Part shown: positions 1 through 7,026 of the stretch, piece after piece | Layout: the number at the start of each line of letters is the position of its first letter | Numbering within the stretch: position 1 is the stretch's first letter | Origin: CAZKUN01 sp964555935 | Lineage (GTDB): Bacteria > Armatimonadota > Zipacnadia > Zipacnadales > VGFC01 | Length of the DNA stretch: 22,086 nt | Reading direction: 5' to 3' | Assembly: GCA_964555935.1 (NCBI GenBank) | Contig: CAZKUN010000156.1 | Coordinates: 1 to 22,086 of the forward strand | Position numbers and translations under genes: made by a program | Notes under the pieces: generated by a model | What the model was told of the DNA's origin: nothing | What the model saw: only the letters and a program-made list of their open reading frames with translations | Databases searched by the model: none

Positions 1-235
1 CCAGTTTCTTGGCACCTCTACCGAAAACCTCCCTGCTCATATGGGCAATGCGGGAGTAATACTCCGTGCAGTGCTCGTGGTAGTGTAACGTGGCGTCGTT
101 GATCGTGGTGACATGCAGATTCGCCGCGTCGGTGTCGACGCGCTGGAAGATCCGCACGCTCCGCCCGCAGGCGGAATGCACGACTGTTTCGACCTCGTCA
201 ACATGCCTGATGAGCGCTTCCGAACGATCTGCCAT
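1..235 (-). CDS. Cupin-like protein, 3' end beyond the window
   Basis: The frame opens at an ATG two bases after the stop of the small membrane gene and runs off the left edge, so only about 78 residues are visible. The readable part contains LHYHEHCTEYY, which resembles the first cupin metal-binding motif (HxH followed by E). It is preceded by a beta-strand-like stretch ending in LHVTTIND. Cupins of this shape are small metal-binding barrels with many possible roles, so no substrate can be assigned. The sequence after TEYY (SRIAHMSREVFGRG) is less typical of the family, where YYVLEG-type strands are common. The 2-base spacing to the upstream small gene suggests co-translation in an argG-led transcript. 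The cupin assignment rests on one motif. Confidence 0.55.
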   Translation of the reverse strand, partial: MADRSEALIRHVDEVETVVHSACGRSVRIFQRVDTDAANLHVTTINDATLHYHEHCTEYYSRIAHMSREVFGRGAKKL

Positions 236-237
236 GG

Positions 238-363
238 CTACTCGTCCTTCTTCTGCATTCGACTCGTCTTGTAGTAGACGAGTGCGGGGATCACTAGCAA
301 AATCAGGGCGAGAGCCCCGCAGAGGATCATCTCACCCAGCCCAACTTTCCATCCCAGGAACAT
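238..363 (-). CDS. Small single-pass membrane protein, 41 aa
   Basis: A 41-residue frame starts at the ATG at 363, with AGGAGA about seven bases upstream, and ends in TAG two bases before the cupin-like gene. Residues 12-31 (MILCGALALILLVIPALVYY) form one strongly hydrophobic segment. It is followed by a basic tail (KTSRMQKKDE), so by the positive-inside rule the C-terminus is probably cytoplasmic. It lies 23 bases after the argG stop in the same direction, so it is probably on the argG transcript. I do not recognise a family. The good ribosome-binding site, the tight spacing on both sides and the clean membrane segment are the reasons to believe it is real. It is shorter than most gene-calling cut-offs. 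Confidence 0.6.
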   Translation of the reverse strand: MFLGWKVGLGEMILCGALALILLVIPALVYYKTSRMQKKDE

Positions 364-386
364 GGCTACTCTCCTGTTGGCGGCCT

Positions 387-1586
387 TTACTTTGGCGGGC
401 GGATGCGCGCGGCGACCTTGGCGGGCAGCCCGAAGATCTGGATAAAGCCCTCGGACTGGGTCTGGTCAAACTTGCCACCGGCCTCATACGTCGCGAGACT
501 GAGGTCGTAGAGCGAGTACTCGCTCTCACGCGCAACGGGCGTGGCGGAGCCCTTATATAGCTCCATGGTCACGCTGCCGGTTACGGTTTCTTGAGTCTCG
601 TCGATGAACGCGTCGACGGCGGCGCGCAGTGGCGTGTACCAGAGACCGTAGTAGACGATCTCCGCAAACTTCTGCTCGAGCGTCGGCTTGAAGTGCGCGG
701 TCTCGCGGTCGAGGCACATCCCCTCAAGGTCCTTGTGCGCGGCCAGGAGGATCGTGGCGGCAGGCGTCTCGTAAAGCTCGCGGGACTTGATGCCGACGAG
801 CCGATTCTCCATCATGTCGACTCGGCCGACGCCGTTCTTGCCCCCGAGTTCGTTCAGCGTCTGCACGAGCTGAACGCCACCCATCGTCGTGCCGTTCAGG
901 CCGACGGGGATGCCCTTCTCAAACTGGATCGTGATCGTCTCAGGCTCGTCGGGCGCCTCGGTGGGAGAGACCGTCCACGTCCACGCGTCCTCGGGCGGCT
1001 TGCTCGTGGCGTCCTCGACCGGGCCGCACTCTATGGAGTGGCCCCAGAGGTTCGTGTCGGTGGAGTACGGATTCTCCTTCGTGACGGGCACGGGGATGCC
1101 GTGCTCCTTGGCGTAATCGATCTCCGCGTTGCGGTCGGCGCCAAACTCCCACTCGCGGACGGGCGCGATGACGCTCATCTCGGGGGCGAAGACACCGTAC
1201 GTCACCTCAAACCGGACCTGATCGTTGCCCTGGCCCGTGCAGCCGTGCGCGAGGACGTTTGCGCCCTCGGCCTGGGCGACCTCAACCTGCTTGCGCGCCA
1301 GCAGCGGACGGGCGAGCGCGGTGAACGCCGGGTAGCGCCCCTCATAGAGAAGGTTCGACTTAATCGCGCGGGTGATGAAATCGGAGAAGAACTCTTCCTT
1401 GCCGTCGACAACAATGGCCTTGACGGCTCCGGTGTCCTCGGCCTTCTTGCGGATGCCCTCGTAATCGTTCTCTTCGCCGACGTCGATGGCGACGGCGATG
1501 ACATCGACGCCCTTCTTCTCGGCGAGCCACCGGATGCAGACGGACGTGTCAAGCCCGCCGGAGTATGCCAACACGCACTTTGCCAT
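387..1586 (-). CDS. argG: Argininosuccinate synthase
   Basis: Joins citrulline and aspartate with ATP to give argininosuccinate, the penultimate step of arginine synthesis, in the cytosol. The 399-residue length is normal for the family. The N-terminal PP-loop ATP-binding motif SGGLDTS is at residues 9-15. Other family signatures follow: the AHGCTGQGNDQVRFE block, ENPYSTDTNLWGHSIECG, and GGKNGVGRVDMMENRLVGIKS in the synthetase domain. The ATG at 1586 has AAAGGA about nine bases upstream. A sigma70-type promoter lies just ahead at 1638-1666. Other arginine genes (argH, argB, argC) are not in the window. Downstream it appears to be co-transcribed with a small membrane protein and a cupin-like protein, whose link to arginine metabolism is unknown. 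Confidence 0.98.
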   Translation of the reverse strand: MAKCVLAYSGGLDTSVCIRWLAEKKGVDVIAVAIDVGEENDYEGIRKKAEDTGAVKAIVVDGKEEFFSDFITRAIKSNLLYEGRYPAFTALARPLLARKQVEVAQAEGANVLAHGCTGQGNDQVRFEVTYGVFAPEMSVIAPVREWEFGADRNAEIDYAKEHGIPVPVTKENPYSTDTNLWGHSIECGPVEDATSKPPEDAWTWTVSPTEAPDEPETITIQFEKGIPVGLNGTTMGGVQLVQTLNELGGKNGVGRVDMMENRLVGIKSRELYETPAATILLAAHKDLEGMCLDRETAHFKPTLEQKFAEIVYYGLWYTPLRAAVDAFIDETQETVTGSVTMELYKGSATPVARESEYSLYDLSLATYEAGGKFDQTQSEGFIQIFGLPAKVAARIRPPK

Positions 1587-1618
1587 GATGTTGAGTCCTT
1601 TCGCAAACAGCCGGGTCA

Positions 1619-1634
1619 GCGGGGAAAGCCCCGC
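1619..1634 (-). other. Leader hairpin at the start of the argG transcript
   Basis: GCGGGG-CTTT-CCCCGC (minus strand) is a perfect 6-bp stem with a tetraloop. It lies a few bases downstream of the predicted -10, so it would form at the very 5' end of the argG mRNA. Such a hairpin can protect the transcript from 5' decay. No T-tract follows, so it is not a terminator. Confidence 0.45.
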
Positions 1635-1637
1635 GTA

Positions 1638-1666
1638 AGTGTACTACTGGTTACGGTCGGCCTCAA
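1638..1666 (-). promoter_or_regulatory. Predicted sigma70-type promoter of argG
   Basis: On the minus strand TTGAGG (1666-1661) is followed after exactly 17 bases by TACACT (1643-1638). The predicted start is near 1631, giving a leader of about 45 bases to the argG ATG. Both hexamers differ from consensus at two or fewer positions at the key bases. I see no obvious operator overlapping it. Confidence 0.55.
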
Positions 1667-1688
1667 GACCGGTTTCGTCACGGCGCTT

Positions 1689-1737
1689 GCAGAGGCCGGG
1701 ATGAGATATTCGTCGGGCGGAGGGGGCGGGCCTCTGC
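1689..1737. repeat. Inverted repeat upstream of argG
   Basis: GCAGAGGCC at 1689-1697 is matched by its reverse complement GGCCTCTGC at 1729-1737, separated by 31 bases that include a G-rich run. It lies about 23 bases upstream of the predicted -35, between it and the terminator hairpin. It could be a protein-binding site or simply a second weak hairpin; function is unknown. Confidence 0.3.
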
Positions 1738-1762
1738 GACCGTCGTCGGTACCAATGCGAAA

Positions 1763-1788
1763 CGCGCCGGACCCACAGGCCCGGCGCG
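1763..1788 (-). terminator. Terminator-like hairpin after the Gfo/Idh gene
   Basis: CGCGCCGG at 1763-1770 pairs perfectly with CCGGCGCG at 1781-1788. There is a further CC/GG pair after one mismatch, and a short CACA loop. It lies 65 bases downstream of the Gfo/Idh stop. On the minus strand the stem is followed only by GTTTCG, so the U-tract is weak. It probably separates the oxidoreductase transcript from argG. Confidence 0.5.
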
Positions 1789-1852
1789 CTCTTGAGTCAG
1801 CGTGGCAATGGGAAACTCCGCGAGTTTCCACTCCCGCCTCGTTGCGGAACCC

Positions 1853-2929
1853 TCATTCACCCATCGGCTCAAGCGTCAGATCGCCGCTCTCAACCATCGC
1901 CTCCAGCGGGTTGTCGTCGATATCGAGCGGGAAGTCGACGCGGCCGCGACGGCGACTCGACTCATACGCGCCGAAGATCAGCTCGGTTACGATCAGCGCG
2001 TTCTTCGCGTCGAGCTGGCAGAGCTTGCCCGCCAGGAGGCAGCCGATCACATCGGCGATCGCGCGCTCGATGAAGCCGGGGCCGTGGATGCCCTCGCCGC
2101 CCGTGTCGGGCGAGGTCCAGTCAGCATCGCCAAACTTGCGCCAGCGGATGGCGTCATCTGGCCCGTGGCCAAAGCCGACATCGATGATGCCTTCGGTGCC
2201 GATGATCCGGTCTTGGCAACCGACGGGACTGTTGTCGCCCACGCCGGACATGACCAGTCCATGCACGCCGTTCTCGTACTCGAAGAGCACCACTTGCTGG
2301 TTCTCGCAGTGGCCGCCGAAGACGAGATTCTCCTTGCGGTAATCGACCTGGGCGAGGACCCACTTCGCGGGTACTTCCCCATTGAAGAAACTGAACATGT
2401 CGATGAAGTGCGTGCCCGAGTCGTAGATGTTCCCGCAGTCTGACTCGAACCTCACGACCTCACCGATCTCGCCGTCGTCGATGAGCTGCTTGGCGATGGT
2501 GAACGGCGCGCCATAGCGGCGCTGGTGGTTGAACGTGAGCTGAACGCCGGCCTCCTCGGCCGCGGCGGCCATGCGCTTGGCCGCGCCCCACGAGTTCGCC
2601 ATCGGCTTCTCGCAGTGGATCGCCTTCACGCCCGCCTTGCAGGTGTCGAGGACCATCTGTTCGTGCAGGTGCATCCAGGTGCAGATGCTCACGACGTCGA
2701 GATTCTCTTTCTCGAGCATCTCGTTGTAGTCGAGGTAGACGCCGGGCACGTCAAACATCTCGGCAAACGCGTCCCCGTTGTCCTCGCTGATGTCAGCGCA
2801 CGCAACGACCTCGCAGTTGTCCAGCGCCTGGAAGGCAATGGCATGCTCATAGGCCATCGCGTATCCGAAGCGATCGCCGCGTTCTTTCTTATTGCCGGTT
2901 CCGATTACTCCAACACGAAGCTTGCTCAA
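1853..2929 (-). CDS. Gfo/Idh/MocA family oxidoreductase
   Basis: NAD(P)-dependent dehydrogenase of the sugar/polyol family; the substrate cannot be told. The N-terminus KLRVGVIGTGNKKERG is a Rossmann dinucleotide-binding loop. It is followed by strand-2 VVACADIS, then the family's catalytic-domain lysine motif in CEKPMANSW, and later the conserved DSGTHFIDMFSFF helix. The 358-residue length is typical. I chose the TTG start at 2929 because AGAAAGGGG sits about eight bases upstream and the protein then begins directly at the Rossmann strand (MSKLRVGV). An in-frame GTG at 2956 would add nine unstructured residues and has a poorer ribosome-binding site. In PVC-type genomes such enzymes often accompany sulfatases and glycosidases, as seen a few kilobases away, but they are not in one operon here. 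Confidence 0.93.
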   Translation of the reverse strand: MSKLRVGVIGTGNKKERGDRFGYAMAYEHAIAFQALDNCEVVACADISEDNGDAFAEMFDVPGVYLDYNEMLEKENLDVVSICTWMHLHEQMVLDTCKAGVKAIHCEKPMANSWGAAKRMAAAAEEAGVQLTFNHQRRYGAPFTIAKQLIDDGEIGEVVRFESDCGNIYDSGTHFIDMFSFFNGEVPAKWVLAQVDYRKENLVFGGHCENQQVVLFEYENGVHGLVMSGVGDNSPVGCQDRIIGTEGIIDVGFGHGPDDAIRWRKFGDADWTSPDTGGEGIHGPGFIERAIADVIGCLLAGKLCQLDAKNALIVTELIFGAYESSRRRGRVDFPLDIDDNPLEAMVESGDLTLEPMGE

Positions 2930-3021
2930 GGCATGTGCCCCTTTCTCACTTTGCACCGTCGGCCCAATATGAGCCCGGACGTGGTTTCCGCCAGGGGGAG
3001 GACAGGTCCTTCAGCGAGGGG

Positions 3022-3750
3022 CTACGCGGGCGCGGCGATTACCGGGAGTTCGCCCCACGTGCGCCCGTCGAGCACCGCCTCTTCGCCACCACGCTTCTTG
3101 GGGTAGCCACCGAGTTGCTTGAGGAAGAAGGGCACGCTTGCGTCGGCGCACATGTCGCGGATCTCTCTCGCCCAGCCGATGTCCATGGCGCGCGCCTTTG
3201 GGCCGCTCTCGCCGCCGACGATGGCCCAGTCGATGTCGGATAAGTCAAGGCTCGGAAGTGGGCCAAGCAGCGGCTCAAGGGATAGGAACTTCGTATGAGC
3301 TGGGGTGGCGCGCAGGTTGTCAGCCCGGTAGGTGCAGTCGTCCGTCTCAATGCTGACGCCCATCCATACGTTATCGGTCCACTCGATCTCCGCGGCGAGT
3401 TCGGCCAGTCTCCCGGAGCGCTTCGTGAGGACTTGGAAGCGATGCCAATCGGCGCGCCGCATCGTCTCGAATACCGATTGTATGAATTCGACGGGCACGT
3501 CCTCGTGGAAGAGGTCGCTCATTGAGTTGACGAAGATCGCCTGCGGCTTCCGCCACGTCAGCGGCAACTCGACGACGTGCGGATGCAGCGTGAGCTTGAA
3601 GCCGCGCCTGTAGTTCCGCTGGCCCATTGCTTTGAGCCGCTTCGCCATGCGTTCAGCGTAGCAGTGCTTGCAGCCCGGCCCGATCTTCGTGCATCCCGTC
3701 AGCGGGTTCCACGTTGACTCGGTCCATTCAATGGTCGAGTGGCTAGCCAT
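3022..3750 (-). CDS. DUF5131 / phage Gp37-Gp68 family three-Cys-motif protein
   Basis: A 242-residue protein whose opening (STIEWTESTWNPLTGC) is diagnostic of the DUF5131 (Gp37/Gp68) family found in phages, plasmids and genomic islands. Three cysteines, C20, C27 and C30 (C-x6-C-x2-C), form the three-Cys motif. It probably holds a metal or iron-sulfur centre, since the family is thought to be related to radical-SAM proteins. Further family blocks are IFVNSMSDLFHEDVP, FQVLTKRS and WAIVGGESGPKARAM. The reaction is not established. The start at 3750 is preferred because GAGGA lies five bases upstream, inside the end of tcmP; the in-frame ATG at 3762 has no such site. The gene overlaps tcmP by 8 bases, so the two are probably translationally coupled and act together. 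Confidence 0.92.
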   Translation of the reverse strand: MASHSTIEWTESTWNPLTGCTKIGPGCKHCYAERMAKRLKAMGQRNYRRGFKLTLHPHVVELPLTWRKPQAIFVNSMSDLFHEDVPVEFIQSVFETMRRADWHRFQVLTKRSGRLAELAAEIEWTDNVWMGVSIETDDCTYRADNLRATPAHTKFLSLEPLLGPLPSLDLSDIDWAIVGGESGPKARAMDIGWAREIRDMCADASVPFFLKQLGGYPKKRGGEEAVLDGRTWGELPVIAAPA

Positions 3751-4870
3751 CGGGTTCCTCATCGGGCGGGAAGTGGATGACGACGTCTTTAGGCAGCGTA
3801 CCTGGTCTGATGTTCTCCCCGGAGGGACGCGTCGCCTTCACCTTGTTGGCGTGTACCAACTCTAGCACCGCACGTCGGTAGTTGGCCTGGGTGTACCGTG
3901 TACGTCCGCGCCGCTCGAACGAGGCGATCACACTCTCGAAGGTCAGAGATTGGCAGGCAAAGGCGGTCAAGAGATCTGTCTTGAGGGTGTCCAGAGGACG
4001 CTCGACCTCGAGCAGGGCCATCTGGCGTTCCTCGGCCGGGTTGTGCTCAAGACTTGCCACGCCTTGGGCCGTGCTCGAGCTCTCCTTTGCCATGATCTCC
4101 TTCATAATGCGGTGGGCCGTCGGGTTCTTGGTGAGATGGATCAGGAACTGTTTCGCCCGTGTGCCGGTGTCAGTGGTGAACCTAAACGGCAGGAAATATC
4201 TGGCACCGTGTGCCCGAAGCGCCAACTCCAGGTGATCCATGACGGCAGACTCCCGATCTGGAGGCGCCGACCCGTTCACTTCGCTCCGCAGGTCGGCCAA
4301 GCCGACCTGCCCGAATAGCCCGGTCGCACATGCTCTGAGTTCCTCAGCTGTGAGGAACCGATTCAGCGTCATGTAGTTCAGGAAGAACAGGCAGTCCGAG
4401 CCCCGCTCCGCGAGTGCCCATCGCAGAAGATCCAGGTCCACGCCCTTGAATCCAAATGGATCGATGAACGAGAGCTTCGGTAGTGGAGCCACCGCGTCGA
4501 GTTCGTGGGTGATGTCCTCGACACGCAAGTTGAGGAACTGGGGCCGGTGCCGCAGAGCGCCTATGCCTGGCAGAGCCGTCACCCTGTCCTGCAAGGTCGC
4601 CACCTGGTCGTTGTCGGCATCGTTGAACACGATCTGCAATCGACTATGGAGCTTGGGGTTTGCGATTGCCTCCTCGACTACATACAGTGGCGTCGAGGGC
4701 GTTCCATCCTCATATCCGCCCGGTCCGGCGTACAGATCGACATAGGCCATCAGTCCCTGGAAACCAGTTTGGTTCGCGATGATCTGGCTCCATGGCCGGA
4801 AGTACTTGGAGACCATGGTCACCTTCACGCGCGACTGCTCCGTCATCTCATCGAAAAACTCGTCCGCCAT
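3743..4870 (-). CDS. tcmP: Three-Cys-motif partner protein TcmP
   Basis: TcmP proteins occur beside three-Cys-motif DUF5131 proteins, as here; their biochemical role is unknown. The 375-residue sequence looks like a Rossmann methyltransferase fold. DLYAGPGG at residues 45-52 resembles the SAM-binding loop, FNDAD at 82-86 sits where a second acidic motif is expected, and FIDPFGF near 135-141 resembles a DPPY-like catalytic loop. Whether it really methylates anything is an inference. The C-terminal third resembles a helical/winged region. I place the start at 4870, where AAGGGGGG precedes the ATG by seven bases. An upstream in-frame ATG at 4918 lies inside the predicted -10 and cannot be on the mRNA. 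The promoter carries a candidate LexA-like operator. Confidence 0.9.
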   Translation of the reverse strand: MADEFFDEMTEQSRVKVTMVSKYFRPWSQIIANQTGFQGLMAYVDLYAGPGGYEDGTPSTPLYVVEEAIANPKLHSRLQIVFNDADNDQVATLQDRVTALPGIGALRHRPQFLNLRVEDITHELDAVAPLPKLSFIDPFGFKGVDLDLLRWALAERGSDCLFFLNYMTLNRFLTAEELRACATGLFGQVGLADLRSEVNGSAPPDRESAVMDHLELALRAHGARYFLPFRFTTDTGTRAKQFLIHLTKNPTAHRIMKEIMAKESSSTAQGVASLEHNPAEERQMALLEVERPLDTLKTDLLTAFACQSLTFESVIASFERRGRTRYTQANYRRAVLELVHANKVKATRPSGENIRPGTLPKDVVIHFPPDEEPDG

Positions 4871-4915
4871 TCCCAATCCCCCCTTGCGATTCTCCGCGAC
4901 CAGTATCCTACCAAG

Positions 4916-4943
4916 CATATATCGAACAATTGTTCTATGTCAA
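4916..4943 (-). promoter_or_regulatory. Predicted sigma70 promoter of the tcmP-DUF5131 operon
   Basis: On the minus strand a perfect TTGACA (4943-4938) is followed after 16 bases by TATATG (4921-4916), giving a predicted start near 4909 and a leader of about 39 bases. The region is markedly more AT-rich than its surroundings. The spacer is almost filled by a perfect palindrome. Confidence 0.65.
4924..4935. promoter_or_regulatory. Operator-like palindrome GAAC-AATT-GTTC (SOS-box-like)
   Basis: GAACAATTGTTC is a perfect 12-bp palindrome placed between the -35 and -10 of the tcmP promoter, with partial symmetry extending to 18 bp. The GAAC-N4-GTTC layout matches the LexA box used by Gram-positive bacteria and several other phyla. 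A repressor bound here would block RNA polymerase directly. Identity of the repressor is inferred; no lexA is in the window. Confidence 0.55.
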
Positions 4944-5020
4944 CCTCGGCATCCCCTCCACGCACAGGTCCTCCCGCCCCAGCGAAGAAGCGCCCAAGTG
5001 ACGCCACCGGAGGTCATGAC

Positions 5021-5611
5021 ATGAAGCTGCTATCGCTGTGCGGGAGTCCGAGAAAGGGCCGAAACACCGACCAGGTACTCGATCGTGTCGGTCGCGCGTT
5101 TGTGGAGGCTGGTGGCGAGGTGGAGAAGCTCTACGTGGCCGATCTTGACATCAATCCATGCACCGGATGCTACGGCTGCATGAAAGACATCGATGGCATC
5201 TGCGTGCAGCAGGATGACATGAGCGGCTTGTACCGGAAGCTCATCGACGCGGATGCGCTCGCGTGGGGAACTCCCGTCTACATGTGGTCGCCGACGGCGC
5301 AGATGAAGCTCTTCCTCGATCGGCTGTTCCCGTTCGGGGATTACCAATCTACGCGTTGGCGTTGCGCGCTGGACGCTACGCCGGTGGGGCTGATCATGAC
5401 CTACGCCGATGCGGACCCGATCCACTCGGGCATCTACCACACGCACGCGATCCTCGACATCGTGGCGAAGGCATCCGGCGGCACGGTGATCGGCGCGGCG
5501 CATGCAGCGACGAGCGATGATCAGCTCGTGCTTTCCGAGAGCGCGCCTTTGATGAAGAGCGCCGCGAAGCTGGGAGCCGACTTAGCGGAGGCGGCGAAGC
5601 TCCGGAGCTAG
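5021..5611 (+). CDS. Iron-sulfur flavoprotein / NADPH-dependent FMN reductase family
   Basis: A 196-residue flavodoxin-fold protein. The FMN phosphate-binding loop GSPRKGRNT is at residues 8-16. C47, C50, C53 and C61 form a compact CX2CX2CX7C motif typical of Isf-type iron-sulfur flavoproteins, which move electrons between a 4Fe-4S cluster and FMN. Plain FMN reductases lack this cluster motif. GTPVYMWSPTAQMKLFLDRL is the family's second flavin-contacting region. The ATG at 5021 has GGAGG seven bases upstream; nearby upstream frames lack support. It is divergent from tcmP. Its TAG stop shares CTAG with the stop of the convergent sulfatase-like gene. Physiological partner is unknown; detoxification or oxygen/peroxide reduction are family possibilities. 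Confidence 0.9.
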   Translation: MKLLSLCGSPRKGRNTDQVLDRVGRAFVEAGGEVEKLYVADLDINPCTGCYGCMKDIDGICVQQDDMSGLYRKLIDADALAWGTPVYMWSPTAQMKLFLDRLFPFGDYQSTRWRCALDATPVGLIMTYADADPIHSGIYHTHAILDIVAKASGGTVIGAAHAATSDDQLVLSESAPLMKSAAKLGADLAEAAKLRS

Positions 5612-7026
5612 CCCCGGTTGCGAAGCCACACGTCGATCGGCGCGGGCGCGTCACGGTCGCAGGTCTCCTCATGGACGCAAGGGAGCGTCTGGCCCAGCAC
5701 TGTCTCGACGCGAGCCCGCTGCATCGACAGGACCTCCGGGTGTTGCCCGGCGATGTCGTGGTGCTCACCCGGATCGGCCTGCAGGTCGAAGAGATGCTCG
5801 TTGAGATCCTCGTCGCCGGTTGAGACGCTGTAGTTCCAGAAGTCGTCTCTCGCCGATGCCCGTCCCTTGGCCCGGCCGTCGGCCCAGCCCGACCAGCCGA
5901 TGACGGCGTGATCGCGGAGTTGCTGCGCGTCGCCCCGCACAATCGGCAGCACCGACGTGCCGTCGGCCGGGGCCTCGATGCCGAGCGCATTGAGAATCGT
6001 GGGCATGAGGTCGTGGCTCTGCACGATGGCGGAGGAGTTGCCGCACGGGATTCCGGGGCCGCGCATGAGCCAGAGAATGCGCGTGTCATGGGCATACAGC
6101 GGCGGGACGCCCTTGCCGAAGCCGCCGTGGTCGAGGCACTGCGTGCCGTGGTCAGCGGTAATGATGATGAGCGTGTCATCGGCCAAGCCGAGGCTGTCGA
6201 CCGTCTCCAGCAGCGTCCCCACCCACTTGTCGACGAGGCTGGCCTCGCCCAGGTAGAGGGCCTTCGTGCGCTGGAGTTCGGCCTCGGTGGGGTCGCCGCC
6301 GGCGAAGACGCTGTGGGGCATGATGTATTCGATCTCACACGGGTCGGCGTGCTCGTCGGCGTAGTGCTTGGGGGGATCCCACGGCTCGTGAGGATCGAAG
6401 CTGTCGATCCAGAGCATGAACGGGCTATTCGTCGCGTTGTCCGTCAGCCACTCGCGAGCCGCGCCAAAGACGCGGGCGCAGAGGTAGTCGTCCTCGGTCT
6501 CGCGTCCCTGCATGTTCCAGAGATACTGAATCAGCGTCCCGAAGTGTCTGCGTTTGGCCGGGTTCCGCACGTGGCGGGCGAGTTGGTCTCGCACGGCGTC
6601 CAGCGAGCCGCTCTTCCAGTTGTCGGACTCCTGCCCGCGGATGAATTCGTAACTCGCGAAGCCGCGCGTGTAGTTCATCGTGGGCTTGAACATGTGGTAC
6701 GTGTCCGCGATCAGGCCGGTCCGGTAGCCGCGCCGCAGGAGGATCTCTGCGAGCGTGTCCTGGTGTGGGGGGATCTTGTGCCAACCGGGCGCGTGGTGCC
6801 AATGGCCGCGTCGGTCGTAGTTGAAGTTCCAAGGGAACGAGCGCCGGCCCGTGAAGCAGGCGCGCCGAAACTGCAGCGTCGGCTGGCCCTCGCCGAAAGC
6901 CCGGTCGAAGCTGAATCCCTGGTCCTTGAACTGGTCAAGTGCCGGCGTCTTGGCCTCGCCGACAGGGCTGTCGGGCTCGAGCAGGTCGGCGCGGAACGTG
7001 TCGAGGCAGACGACCATGACATTCAT
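5608..7026 (-). CDS. Sulfatase-like hydrolase with Thr at the nucleophile position
   Basis: Alkaline-phosphatase-superfamily hydrolase of 472 residues. The N-terminal metal-binding strand VVCLDTFRADLL carries D9, IDSFDPHEPWDPP is a strong subgroup signature in mid-protein, and ITADHG near residue 290 supplies further metal ligands. In a classic sulfatase the nucleophile block reads C/S-x-P-x-R followed by TGR. Here it reads T50-L-Q-F-R54 followed by FTGR, so the residue normally matured to formylglycine is Thr. It may act as a phosphatase/phosphodiesterase or use Thr directly. The ATG at 7026 has GGAGG seven bases upstream and the protein begins straight at the first metal strand. No signal peptide is visible, so it looks cytoplasmic. 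It diverges from the glycosidase-like lipoprotein gene, a common polysaccharide-degradation pairing. Confidence 0.9.
   Translation of the reverse strand: MNVMVVCLDTFRADLLEPDSPVGEAKTPALDQFKDQGFSFDRAFGEGQPTLQFRRACFTGRRSFPWNFNYDRRGHWHHAPGWHKIPPHQDTLAEILLRRGYRTGLIADTYHMFKPTMNYTRGFASYEFIRGQESDNWKSGSLDAVRDQLARHVRNPAKRRHFGTLIQYLWNMQGRETEDDYLCARVFGAAREWLTDNATNSPFMLWIDSFDPHEPWDPPKHYADEHADPCEIEYIMPHSVFAGGDPTEAELQRTKALYLGEASLVDKWVGTLLETVDSLGLADDTLIIITADHGTQCLDHGGFGKGVPPLYAHDTRILWLMRGPGIPCGNSSAIVQSHDLMPTILNALGIEAPADGTSVLPIVRGDAQQLRDHAVIGWSGWADGRAKGRASARDDFWNYSVSTGDEDLNEHLFDLQADPGEHHDIAGQHPEVLSMQRARVETVLGQTLPCVHEETCDRDAPAPIDVWLRNRG

Noticed and set aside
591..2342. A 583-codon open frame on the plus strand opposite argG and the Gfo/Idh gene
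   Set aside because: It is a GC-skew shadow: composition is Arg/Ser/Pro-rich at its end, no domain is recognisable, and both genes beneath it are certain.
4871..4918. Upstream ATG of tcmP at 4918
   Set aside because: It lies in the predicted -10 hexamer and upstream of the transcript start, and has no ribosome-binding site, unlike the ATG at 4870.
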